64,000 nucleotides of DNA, from assembly GCF_000350225.1 (NCBI RefSeq), contig NW_005178593.1, forward strand, positions 289,335-353,334. Reading direction: 5' to 3'. Numbering within the stretch: the first letter of the stretch is position 1; every line of letters starts with the position of its first letter. Source of the stretch: Chondrus crispus. Lineage: Eukaryota > Rhodophyta > Florideophyceae > Gigartinales > Gigartinaceae. Made by a program: the position numbers and the translations under genes. The notes below the pieces were generated by a model, which was not told the origin of the DNA, ran no database searches, and worked only from the letters and a program-made list of their open reading frames with translations. Below are positions 44,490 to 55,319 of this stretch, piece after piece.

Positions 44490-45272
44490 CTCCAAGGAAC
44501 TCTATGCCGTACCGCGGCGGAGTTTGTACAAGTGGTTATACCACCTTCGTTAAGGGACCGCGTCCTATGGATAAGCCATTACGCAAAATTTGCAGGACAC
44601 CGGGGAGGCAGGAAACTTTACAAGACATTGAGAAGATATTTTTACTGGCCTACGACGGCCCTAGACTGCTATGCCGTCGCGAAGAATTGCGCTGCATGTG
44701 CATGGGAAAGGGTAAAGTTAAGAAGAAACACGAAGGAAATGAAGCTGTTCACGCCCAAAGCTCCGCTGGAGTTTGTCGCCATCGACAACCTCGGCGAGCC
44801 TATTACAACTAAACGAGGTAATCGGTATATTCTCGTGATCAGCGATCGATGCTCGAAACTGGTACGAACCGTACCGTTGAAGAAGATATCAGCTGCGCAC
44901 ATCGCACAAGCCTTCGTTCACCATTGGGTATTCGTGTACGGACCGCCGGTCAAGCTGCTGTCCGACAATGGAACACAGTTCACGGCCCGATTCTTTCAGA
45001 ACGTCTGTCGAATTATGGGCATACGCAATGTGTTCACGACTACGTACCACCCGCAAGCCAACGGCCAAGTTGAGAGGTTTAACCGCACGCTGACTTCCGC
45101 GTTGCGAAAATATGTTGGAGAGCATCCCAAAGACTGGGACTTATTTAGCGACGCTGTGGCGTTCACATACAACACGCAAGTTCATCGAACTACGAACATC
45201 GCGCCCCTCGAGCTGGTGTTAGCTCGGGCGCCGAGAAGCATTGCGTTACAAGCACAGCCAAGTTTGGAATGA
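44490..45272 (+). pseudogene. Element B2 integrase
   Basis: The zinc-binding HH-CC part (HYAKFAGHRGGRKLYKTL; NCAACAW) is followed by the DDE core with FVAIDNLGE, LSDNGTQFTARFF and ANGQVERFN. Then comes an AFTYNTQVHRTT segment and the LELVLARAPRS segment usual at the core's end. Confidence 0.92.
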
Positions 45273-45296
45273 TTTAGCTCGAATAGAGCGTACTAC

Positions 45297-46076
45297 TTGA
45301 AATGGCAGTGGTGGTTGGAGAGCTTGATGAGAGGTGCCGATATGATTCTGCGCAGAGAACAGGCACGGTACAAGCGAAATTTCGATTCAAGACTTCGCAG
45401 GCCGAAATACGACATCCCTGTGGGATCCTACGTGTTCTTACGAAAGGAACAAGGGACAGAGAGCGAGCCAAAACACAAGCTTGCTCAAGTCGCTACCGGA
45501 CCCTACGCAGTGAAGAGGTCTGATCAAGGTACAGTCGTCATTGCCATCGGCGACCAAGAAGAGCGCGTTTCGCCAGACCGGGTGGAACTAGCCCCGAGTT
45601 CGATGGAACCCGCGCCGGTCACCGGCTTAACACAAGCGCTACGGTTCCTTGATGGGACAGAGAGAGACGAAGGACGGAATGTTTTCGAGAATGGGGGTAG
45701 CCCCCATATACACACGCCTCCGCGAGAGGACCCTGAAGATCTAGCTACCGAGTTACCGTTAGCGGATACTCGGCAAGACTCACGCGAGTCAAAAGACCCG
45801 GCAGAAGAGGACGAGTCGAAAGATCTTCAGAAGGGGGAAGGAATTGTCAGTGAACACGGAGAAAGAGCTGCAGATCAGGAGTACGTGATCGACAAAATAG
45901 TCGACCACGGATATCGAGATGGGAAATTAATTCTCAAGGTAGAATGGTATGGCTACGCGAGCGAGAACGAGACATGGGAGCCAATTGAACAATTACCGCG
46001 TAGCGCAGTGGTAACCTATTTTCGGAGGAAGAAACAACTCCTCCCACAGCAAGCCGCATGCGCGAGACCAGGGTGA
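45297..46076 (+). pseudogene. Element B2 integrase C-terminus and chromodomain
   Basis: An SH3-like integrase tail (PVGSYVFLRKEQ; HKLAQVATGPYAV) and an acidic linker are followed by a chromodomain from about 45880. Its key segments are EYVIDKIVDHGYRDG, LKVEWYGYASENETWEPIEQL. Aromatic residues are in cage positions. The domain would target insertion to modified chromatin. Confidence 0.9.
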
Positions 46077-49000
46077 GCCCCCTACGGAACGCATCGGTGA
46101 AAACGCGAAAAGAAGACGCGAGTCATAACCCGAAACCCTACATTTTTACTTTCTTAACTGTTCTGTTTTGTTTTTGTTATATTTGTTTTGTGGTTGTGTT
46201 CGTTTTCGTTTCACGCGACGCACCTAGGTTGGTGATCCCCGAGTGAGCGTGCGGCGTTCCTCGAGAGAGGACGACGGCCACGAAGATGCCAATCACTGCG
46301 ACAACGAAGGACGAGAAGACCAGGCGAGGTGGAGAAAAAATTACAACTTAGCGATCAAGTGCGGTCAGAATGGCACAGCATGAAGAATGCCGTGAGAGAT
46401 CGAGGCGCTGGAAGGCCCTCGAAGGAGGACTACGATCGAGAGGACGAAAAGGGAGATGATGAGGGAACCATGGGACTCAGGGGACGAACTTGGAGAGACG
46501 ATGATCCCTGGGATGGATTCTACCTGGGGGGAAGATCAAGAGGGACGCTCATGCCAGGAAGGAGGAGATGGAGGACTCACGCCAGGGGACAGGGGCAATT
46601 GGAATCTCTGAAGGCGAAGCGTTATCGACGACAACATATATGAGGAAGGTTGCGCGCTTGAGTGCATCGCCCAGCGACTCGTCCTGGAGAGTCAATGTTC
46701 TGTTGTTGTGCGTACGACAATCTGAGAAGAGAGAGAGAAGAAAGCTGTACAGTGTTGGGGTTTCGGAGAGAGATGGGAAATGGCTCAGAAATGGAGAGCC
46801 TCATTGACTTGGTGCCGAGACATGGAAAAATCACAGTAGTCTCAGTCGGAATCAATATACCCCCTTGGGGTACGATTGCGCGCGGTATCGCGTGCACGTG
46901 AAGCGACGCTTGGATCAGTGATCCGCCCTCGTAAAGCGTGGAATGATCAAAAAATCAAAAAGACGAAAATCCGCGGAAATCCGCAAGACAAGTGGCAAGA
47001 GTCGAAAAGTGAGCATCGATCAGTTTACGAAATTTTAATCAAAACTATGGGTTGGTACAGTAGTTGTTGGACGTACGCGAAGTGGCTGTTGGCTAAAGGC
47101 CCAAGCTCCCGAGGCTGTCCGGAGACACCGTCTCCCATCACTGCGCAAGACGCTGCCCGAATCGCAACACCATGAAGTCGCCGGACCCGTTTCGGAGGCC
47201 CGGACTACGCTCAAAAAACTGTGAGACGGACGCTCGCCGAGCAGGAGGATCAACCTCCCTAGTTTATAACACCGCTTGGGAAAGGATCGAGGGCACGCGA
47301 AACAACGCGAAATTATACTGAGGACGTCCTCTGCCTTCCTGACGTGCCGCGCTAACGAGGGTGATGACATAATGTCATGCTGACCAGGACGAGTGCAACA
47401 CCGAAGCAGGACAAGGACGAAAGCGGAGAAATGAGGGGACCGAGATATTCGATCAGCCCTCCGTGACTGACACGTTACTTATGGGCCCATGACGGTATCC
47501 TCCTTCCCACTAATTGTTTATGATTTATCTCTCTTCTGTTGTTTTTTGTTTTTTCGTTTTGTCTCCCTTTGTTTACTTGTTTTTTCGTCTTGTCTCCCTT
47601 TGTTTACTTGTTTTTTTGTGTTGCAGAGATCCTCTTTGAGTGTGCTCGGAAGACACGAGCAAGAGAATAGAAAGGAAAGGCGAAGCCCGCCCAAATCGCA
47701 AGGCTAGCAGCAGGGCAAGCCCTCGGTGGCTTTGAGGAACGCGACGACAAGTGGCGGAGAAGAGCGACCCACGCATCTACGCACGTGTGGCACCCCGAGT
47801 TAGGCGATCCCGAAACAACCCGTTTTACGGAGGGACCAGCTGGTAGTCGCGATGATGGGCCCTGTGTCATGAACAAGCGCGAGAGAAGATCGACAAGGCC
47901 GATCATCGACGAGAAACGACAAAAATATATATATATATATATATACACACACATTCATGTATGTCGATGCTCGTGATAGCCTGACTGTACTGTAGCCCAA
48001 TTTCGCAAGACAGGCTGAAAGGCGAAAGAGCATGGAAGGATCGAAGAATGGCAGAAAAGAGGGGAAAATCATCGACAAGCTTAACTACGTTGAAGAAAAA
48101 ACTCCCATTGAATGCGGAAGTCCCATTGACAGTTGACGGGAGACTATTCGTCAATTTCTTCAAGAAGAACGCTGAGAAACTGGAGGGCAAAGGACGTTCG
48201 TACGTGGATGATCCGGCCTCATTTGTTGCTCGAGCCTCGAGGTGAAATGTACACTTCGCGCGTGGCGGCACGCACTACCCAGAGTGGCGGCACGTTCCGG
48301 TGGGAGTCATTGCCAAAAAAAGGGGCCAGGTGCGACGGAAATTGTGTTGAATCGAAGGGTGGTACTACATGACATTTTGGGGATAACCCAACTTGGCAAA
48401 GGAAGAACGGACGCCGAAGACCACCCTCCTCGAAGAACCTTGTTAATGCGACTCACATTTCAGAAGTCGGAAGAAAAGACCGCGAACATGAATCTTTGCG
48501 ATACTTCTCCCCGTTCCCGGCAGCAAACGAGAAGCCAGAAAAGGGAAGACGACGAAATCCTCGCTTCCGGGAGGAGCATAGTTTTCGTGATTTCCCGATT
48601 GATAATGCCGCAGGCCCCACCCTTCGGACCTGAAGGACCACGAAGAATACGGCAGAGCGAGCGACTCCGAAGGAGAGAAGGCGACGTTCTACGAGGTTGT
48701 GATCACGACGATCCATATGTTGCTACAGAAACCGGAGACCGCCCCTCCTTCATTATCTGATTAGTTTCATTTCTTGTACTCTCCTTCCTCGTTTTGTCTC
48801 AATTTGTGCTACTGTACTGTCGAGGAGATACTCGGACCGCAACTACTGACGGGCAAGACGAGACGGAGCCTGGGTAGGACGACAGAGAAACTAACTGGAC
48901 TCAGGCGAAGAGGTGGGGACACGGACGCACACGCTTCTGCTAGATCAGCAGACGTGTCGACACACGACGAACGTGAGACTATTTTTAGTCTGTCATTACC

Positions 49001-49912
49001 ACGCGGGACAATGGGGTCCCTACAGAATCGGACTGAACGATGCGTTACTTGACTTAGTGGCAGGAGTGCACCGCATGCCGGCTCATGAGGAACGAGGTGC
49101 AAGACACCTTTGGAAAATATTAACGAAATTAATAAGAACGACAGTTCACGTAAGATATCATGTCGGTTTGTTGGCACCAGCTACAACCGCCGATCCCACG
49201 ACTACTCACTACGCCAAAGAAGGGAGGAACACGACAACGACCCGCCTTCTCTATTTTTTGTTGTTTGTCGATCAACGGCACCTGCAATTCTTGAGGGTGC
49301 TTATTTATGACGACTACGAAATTATAACGAGGAGAATGACGATCGTGCAAGGGATCCGGGGAAGCCCTATTGACGCACGGTTGGGACGGAAGTAACGCGC
49401 GAGTGTGCGCTGTTTGCGCATAATGAGGGCACGTCTGCCCGCCACTTCCAAAACCGCCGGTTTTCTGGCTGATCATACGCGGTGGACCCACTCTCAAGTT
49501 CGTGACTCGCGTTTCCGACTCCGATACAGTGCACGCGTGTGCGGGCAACTAAACCAACGGACAAGAACGAAACGTCAACGTTGACTACAAGGTCGATGAC
49601 ACAATTCGCACACGGCAATCGCCGAACAAATCGACATCCACCACGCTTCACGCATGATGGTCCGATAAGATCCAAAATAACGCAACGGACCCTCACTCTC
49701 ATTTCATTTCTTTTGACTCCCTACTTCTTGTTATTGTTTATTTTGAAGGAGCGGAGGACGGGACCCTGCGTCGGGGGCGCACGAGCAAAAGAGGAGGAAA
49801 AGGGATAGGGGAAGAGAAGGAAGGAGATAATATGAGGGCACTACTGTGATCATAACGGGGAGGAAGCGCCAAGAAGAATGGAAAAGAGGAGGAAGTAGCG
49901 AGGTGAAGAGAA
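46077..49912. other. Long non-coding 3' part of element B2
   Basis: About 3.8 kb without a convincing protein. It is purine-rich on the plus strand with four pyrimidine tracts at 46137-46214, 47508-47625, 48754-48812 and 49688-49747. The second includes a duplicated 31-bp unit and ends in TTTTTTTGTGTTGCAG, like a 3' splice site. A TA dinucleotide run lies at 47926-47945. The region corresponds to the shorter spacer 4572-5925 of element A. Confidence 0.6.
47926..47956. repeat. TA/CA microsatellite
   Basis: An ATATAT run passes into ACACACACA. Simple repeat. Confidence 0.9.
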
Positions 49913-50110
49913 CCCTATAGGAAATCGAGATACAGCTGGGATATAGATCAGATACAGCTTTGGAAATTTAGATATAGGTGGGATAAATGTCGGATAGATT
50001 TCCAGTGAACAGGGCGCAGGCTGGTCCGACGAGCAGATCCAGATTGGATGTTTGGTGGATATAGATCACATTGGCTGATATGAGATGGATATATGCCGGA
50101 TCAACAAAGG
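49913..50110. repeat. Left terminal and subterminal repeats of the DNA transposon
   Basis: Terminal repeat from 49913, then repeated motifs such as GGGATATAG, GATATAGGTGGGATA and GGATATATG up to about 50100. These would be transposase binding sites. Confidence 0.7.
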
Positions 50111-50153
50111 ATTTAACTTCATTCCTGCAACGTTATGCAAATCATATCCGAAA

Positions 50154-50350
50154 AATCTCCAAATTGACAAAGAATTTATAAGAGTGAAATTCAGTTTCAA
50201 AAATGTAAGTTTAATGAATGTTTGACTATTCGCCCAGATGGTTCCTGTTGATACCAGCTCGGCGCCCTTTAGTTTTTTCGATTTCCATATCCGTTGAATC
50301 CGAATTGCGCTTGCTACGCTTACCGGCTGCTTTGATTCTCTTCCAAGTCC
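50154..50350 (-). repeat. Duplicate of the 3' end of the minus-strand gene
   Basis: This stretch matches 50902-51085 (about 80% by eye), which holds the last 40 codons of the minus-strand transposon gene and sequence after its stop. The two copies stand in the same direction about 750 bp apart and enclose the captured-looking gene fragment. Confidence 0.85.
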
Positions 50351-50408
50351 TTTTAGACCCCTTGCTTCGTCCTCTCCTCCTCTCCCTGCATCCTCGCCTC
50401 CCCTCACT

Positions 50409-50905
50409 ATGGCCACGATCCGGCTGCACGTGCTGAACCCTTCTTCTGACGGCCGCGCCGCCTCATCGTCCAGATCCGCACCTAAGAACCACGCCGCCGC
50501 CTTAACCGACGTCGAGATGGTCTCCCCACTCTTCACGCTTCCGCGGCCCCATGCCAGAACACTTCCGCTACATACCCTTCTGCGGCCCCATCATTCTGCC
50601 CCGTCTCTTCGTTCTCACCTGGGTTGCCGCCACCGGCACTTCTTCTTGGTCATCTCTCTGCCCATCTACGTGGCCACCCTCGTCGGCTCCTTCTGGTACT
50701 GCTTAAGCAACCGCCTCGACCACTTCCCCCGCACCGCCCACTCCTCGCCTTCCGAATCGTCTGGTGTGGCCTCAATAAGCGGTACCCGTTCGAAACGGCC
50801 AGGCGCTCCCTGGAACACATGCGCCGCAACCCGCTCTTCCCCTACGCCATAGAGATCGTCACCGACCGCAACGTTTTCGAGGCCCCACCGGACCCGGACG
50901 TTCTC
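50409..50905 (+). pseudogene. Probable captured host-gene fragment (membrane protein N-terminus)
   Basis: From the ATG at 50409 the frame gives MATIRLHVLNPSSDG, then a hydrophobic segment FFLVISLPIYVATLVGSFWY near 50640-50700 typical of a signal anchor. From about 50740 a neighbouring frame continues with CGLNKRYPFETARRSLEHM and YAIEIVTDRNVFEAPPDPD. That part is reminiscent of the N-terminal region of family-2 glycosyltransferases, which is a tentative call. It lies exactly between the two copies of the transposon repeat and is more GC-rich than its flanks. A frame change near 50710-50740 and the missing rest mark it as a fragment. Confidence 0.45.
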
Positions 50906-50961
50906 CAATTGACCAAGAATTTATAACAGTGAAACTCAGTATCAAAAATGAAAGTGTTTAA

Positions 50962-52095
50962 CTATTCGCGCAGAGAGTTCCCGTTTCTACCAACTCGGCG
51001 CCGTTTAGTCCTTTCGCTTTCCGTTTCGGTTGAATCCGAACTGCGCTTGCGGCGCTTCCCGGCTGCTTTGCTTCTCTTCCAAGTCGTTTCGGACACCTGC
51101 GGCCGGACAGAGTTATTAACTGCATGCAACTGCCTTTCGGGTGACTTCCTCCATTTAGGTGACGGTTGTTTTGTGCGACAGTCATTTATGTCGACTCTAC
51201 GACGTGCAGGTCGTGACGTAGTGAAAGGTGCATTGCGATCAAAACTATTCATTCCTTTTAGCGCTTTCTTGCCACGTGGGCTACATGTCGGAGGTGCTGG
51301 CAGGATGTCGTCATCGGACTCGTTAGAGAAACTCTCATATCTCTCCTCTTCGGATTCGTTGGACAATACGTTACCATTAACACTTCCAGAAGGGTTAAAA
51401 TCGTGGTGGGGGTCCGGCCCCTGATCTAGACACTCTTCAATATCCCGGTTACTGGAGTTCCTGCGGAAGCCAAGTGTTTCAGTGAAACGACGGCGAGGGT
51501 GGACCCATTCTGGCCCTGCCGATTTGTACGAGCGATCAGATTGAAATACGTCTTGAATGAAAAAATCAGCTGCCCAAGAGTCTTCGGCAAGCTCAAGATC
51601 CGTGAAGGCGCCATCCAATCTTTTCTGGACGTGATGCAGTTTTGTTCCGTGCTTCTTAGTTGCCTCGCGATAGGTCAACTTTCCCTCTTGGATGCGATCT
51701 GGTCCCTCGTTGTACAGCGCATTACGGATCTTCTTTTTGATCTGCCTGCACCTGGAGGCATCGATGGGGTTGGTGTGGTCGCTGTACTCCACTTGTTTCC
51801 ATTCTGCGTATGCTCGATTAAACATTTCTTGCGCACTTCGACGTGACCGGCGTGCTCCTGGGTTGCACTTTTTCTCCCGTCGCGTAATGGCTGCACCTGG
51901 AATCTTCAGAACACCTGCATCAGGGTTCGGGGGTCTGTATTCTCTACGAACTCTATCACGACCGTCACGTGACATGGGCCGCTGCTCCCCGCGAATTCTG
52001 TCACGACCATCGCCAGTCATGTGCGGGTTTTGAGATGTGACTGGTTGAAGGCAACAGTGCGTGCAATTGGCACAAATTGGAGAAAAAGGGAACAA
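50962..52095 (-). CDS. Second transposon protein, DNA-binding type
   Basis: An uninterrupted 377-codon frame. Residues about 65-150 have a helix-rich region with RRSAQEMFNRAYAEWK, CRQIKKKIRNALYNEG and LTYREATKKHGTKLHHVQKR, the last resembling a helix-turn-helix of the pipsqueak kind. An acidic Ser/Glu-rich middle and basic C-terminal patches (KRSKAAGKRRKRSS; RTKRRRVGR) that look like nuclear import signals follow. It is divergent from the transposase gene, like the accessory DNA-binding protein of CACTA elements. Family not recognised, so the role is inferred from position and composition. The start ATG at 52095 is the first of the frame. Confidence 0.55.
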   Translation of the reverse strand: MFPFSPICANCTHCCLQPVTSQNPHMTGDGRDRIRGEQRPMSRDGRDRVRREYRPPNPDAGVLKIPGAAITRREKKCNPGARRSRRSAQEMFNRAYAEWKQVEYSDHTNPIDASRCRQIKKKIRNALYNEGPDRIQEGKLTYREATKKHGTKLHHVQKRLDGAFTDLELAEDSWAADFFIQDVFQSDRSYKSAGPEWVHPRRRFTETLGFRRNSSNRDIEECLDQGPDPHHDFNPSGSVNGNVLSNESEEERYESFSNESDDDILPAPPTCSPRGKKALKGMNSFDRNAPFTTSRPARRRVDINDCRTKQPSPKWRKSPERQLHAVNNSVRPQVSETTWKRSKAAGKRRKRSSDSTETESERTKRRRVGRNGNSLRE

Positions 52096-52879
52096 GAAGA
52101 TGGAACGGGGATGATATCGACGGACCGTAGTCTGTAGAGTTTGGAGATAAGAAAGACTTGCGCATCATTCTGCTTCTACGGAAGGGAGTGATAAACGCAA
52201 AAAGTATTCGTTTTGCTAACTGAAGCGAAACAAAATCCGAAGCGAAAGAATACAAAGTTTCAGGGCTTTACTATTAACCTCAGCTTCTACTTTGTGCATT
52301 TTGGCCGACTCAACTATTTGGAAGCTGTACATTGCACAACACCTGGAAATGGTCAGCCCTTCACCGCAATCAAGATCGACTCAGAGTGTAGACGGACAAC
52401 CCCTCAGCATCGAAATATGGCCTGGCATCTCACGGTCGGAATCGTCACCGTCCACCCCTCTGTTCCCCGGCGCGAGAACCCCATTTTACTCAAGCTACGG
52501 AGACAGTTTGATTGTATCGTCGCCATCTCTTGATCCAGAAACACCCCGCAAAAGAGCAAGGAATGCGGTCACAGAGCATGCAGTTTTTTCTCGCTGGGAT
52601 CAGAGAGCTCACACCAGAGCCACGGTTCCGATGAGAGCGATCCACAAGTTTCCGTACAGAGAGAATCATCGGAAACATGCCAAATGAAATATAGAAGCGC
52701 TTTTGATCGTCAGTGTACTGCTGAATCCGACCATAAATCGATTGAGGAGCTGGCATTTTTCGGCTCTGAAGAGAACCAAGGATCCATTGATGTAGCTCCA
52801 AGTACGCGAGATATGCATTTTGGGAGACAGTCGGAAAAAGAACCGGAGCTGAAGCGCCTACAGGAAGTTCTACAAATTC

Positions 52880-55315
52880 TTGCAAATTTCGTGTACCTCG
52901 AGAGAGTTGAGCGAAAAACTTCTCGCCACAGCAGTAGTGGGAGCAGAATATTCTCATTGTCAACTTGTGGAATATGCCAAGGAACGTTGTGGTGTCGATG
53001 CGTACTTTCTGCCCACGTGCCCCGAAGGTCACATGGTCGCTAGCGGTCCCCTATACGGCGCAGTGCGCTGCAAGAGCCCTGGATGCAAACGAGGCGTCGT
53101 CCCGGAAAACAAGTTTTGGTACTGCAAGCCATCTGAGCAGTTGCGTGCACTATGTTTAGAGGATAAGTCATTTCAAGAATTAGCAGATGGTTGCAAGAGG
53201 GCACATACAGCCCTTACGTACGAAAACCCAACTGTATTGTTTGATTACTATGATGGTACGATGTTCCGCCATCGGTTCACAGACGTCATGAGAAACTACG
53301 ATCCCGAACTACACTTATTTGTTTTCCTGAACATGTCGACAGATGGATTTCAAGTATTCACTGGTCCCCAGGGAGAGCACAGCTGCTGACCTATATTATT
53401 CACTGCACTCAACATTGAATGCGAACATCGCTTTAGAGCTGCCAACTGCATCCTGTCGGGATTCATCCCCGGTTCTCACGATCCTGATTACTTTGAAACG
53501 TTCATAATTCCTTTTATAGAGGACCTGAAGGAGCTAGAGAAAGGCATTGTGGTGACATGTGCAGATCGGAAAAGAAGGATGCTACGGGGGTTTCTGTTTT
53601 GTTTCACATCCGATTGGCCCGCTGGTACCAAACTGAGCGGATATGCTGGCCACATGGCGAAAAAACCTTGCAGGTACTGTCACAAAACGAGCGTGGGAAG
53701 GAACCTTGTTCCCTGTGGAAATGCAGAAATCCGACGTCTGGCGATGAGAGGAGGGCCAGGGTTTGTTGGATGGATGAATTTGGAATGTCCAAATCCGAGA
53801 ACAAACCATCAAACGGAAGCTGTTTGGGATTTACTCGATAGGGAGTTCAAATACGAACCTCTGTATGCAGGAAAATCAAATAGTAAAACCACTAGGGAAA
53901 CAGGTATCAAAAGAAGACCGCAGATCTCTCAGTTGAGAATTAACTTTTGCAACGCGTTCCCCTACGACCCCATGCATCTTTGTTTGCTTGGTTGGGTGCG
54001 TCATCTGCTTGACCTCTGCCTTGGCATACACGATAAAACGCGAAGTTCGAAATCTAAATTTGTCGTCAATGAAGGGGTTGAAATGGAAATCAACCTGTCG
54101 TTGGAAGAAGCCACGAGAGGTTTCCCGACTTCCTGGGGTCGCGCACCACTGCGATTAGATAAACGTTACATGTACAAGGCCGAAACATTTAAGAGTTTTG
54201 CTCTTTACTATGCCACAATAGTCTTCTCGGGAAGGGGAATTGACCGGAGACTGACGACGCTATGGAAGCACACACGAAATATCTTGGAAATTGTCCATGA
54301 CCCAACACCGCCAACGGCATCCATCCAACATCTTACAATTCTAGTTCAACAAGCTCACGCGCTGTTTACCGATTTGTTCTTCATAGACCAGGATCATGCA
54401 TTTTGCTTCACGCCGTCGACCCATGCCATCCTGCATTTACCAGAGATGCTTGAGGCTTCGGGGCCGTTGCTGAACGTCTCCCAATTTCTACCAGAACGGC
54501 TAATAGGTGAGCTGGGCAAGCACGCAAAGTCACGTGCACGCCCAGAAGCAAATCTATTCCATTCATCACGCAAGCTCTTTGCGTTTCGAATGGTCTCGGG
54601 TGGACTCCGTGGTGATTTGGGACAGCACGACAGCGCGAATGACAATGATATTGAACTAGGCTGTAGAACGTCCAAATCTGCAACCTACTTGGAAGCTACA
54701 ATGGCACACAGAGCTCTCTGTGATGGAGAGGACCATTACAATTTTCCAGAAAGACCTTGCCTTGCACCTGGCAAGCTATTGGGAAAAGGAGAGGAATTGA
54801 AGACATCCGATACTGTTCTTGCGACAAAATTACAAACTGTTTTGAAGGCGTTCTTGCGTTTAACGTCCGGTGAAGATATCAGAATTCTGTGTTTAAGGTC
54901 TCATAATAGAGCACGACTGGGAGAACATCCGGTTCAGTTTGACATAGAATCGAGCGGAGCATACACCAAGAGGGAACTCAAACAGTCACGCCAGGGATTT
55001 ATTGCGCGTCAAAAGTGCTGGATAGCCGCCGAATATGAGTCAGATCATGACCACTCTGATAAAATAAATCAAAGCTTGCCACAGGACGACAAAAGCCGAG
55101 ATGTATATTATGGACGTATCGTTGACTTGCTAATGATTACTGTTGGCTTTTCAAGAAGAGCAGAGAAGGAAATTATTGTAGACATCAAACTGGCTTCAAT
55201 CGAATGGCAGAAAGGGCTGCAATATGGGCAGGCGTCTGGGACCTTGTCCACGAGGTTGAAGGGAAAGCGAAAAGGCAGGATAAAAGTAAGACTACAGAGC
55301 CTCTTTCGTGTGTGA
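52880..55315 (+). pseudogene. Tnp2-family transposase
   Basis: One frame runs from 52880 to 55315 interrupted only by a TGA at 53387-53389. Before it are a Cys/His zinc-ribbon-like part (CPEGHMVASGPLYGAVRCKSPGC reduced to C-x-x-x-H and C-x3-C pairs), ENPTVLFDYYDG and STDGFQVFTG. After it are ILSGFIPGSHDPDYFETF, GYAGHMAKKPCRYC, FPYDPMHLCLLGWVRHLLDL, and the C-terminal SQFLPERLIGELGKH. These match the Tnp2 transposase family of CACTA elements, which cuts and joins transposon ends. The TGA falls where relatives have Trp in S-x-W-P, so TGG to TGA is the simplest reading. The N-terminus is unclear: no ATG at the left end of the frame, and 52292-52687 or 52684-53043 in other frames may hold earlier exons. 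Confidence 0.85.
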
Positions 55316-55319
55316 AGGG

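Noticed and set aside
47926-47956. TA run as a regulatory element
   Set aside because: It is a plain microsatellite.
49836-49846. CACTACTGTGA as the left end of the DNA transposon
   Set aside because: The inverted match with the right end begins at CCCT (49913), and the flanking AGAA fits only there.
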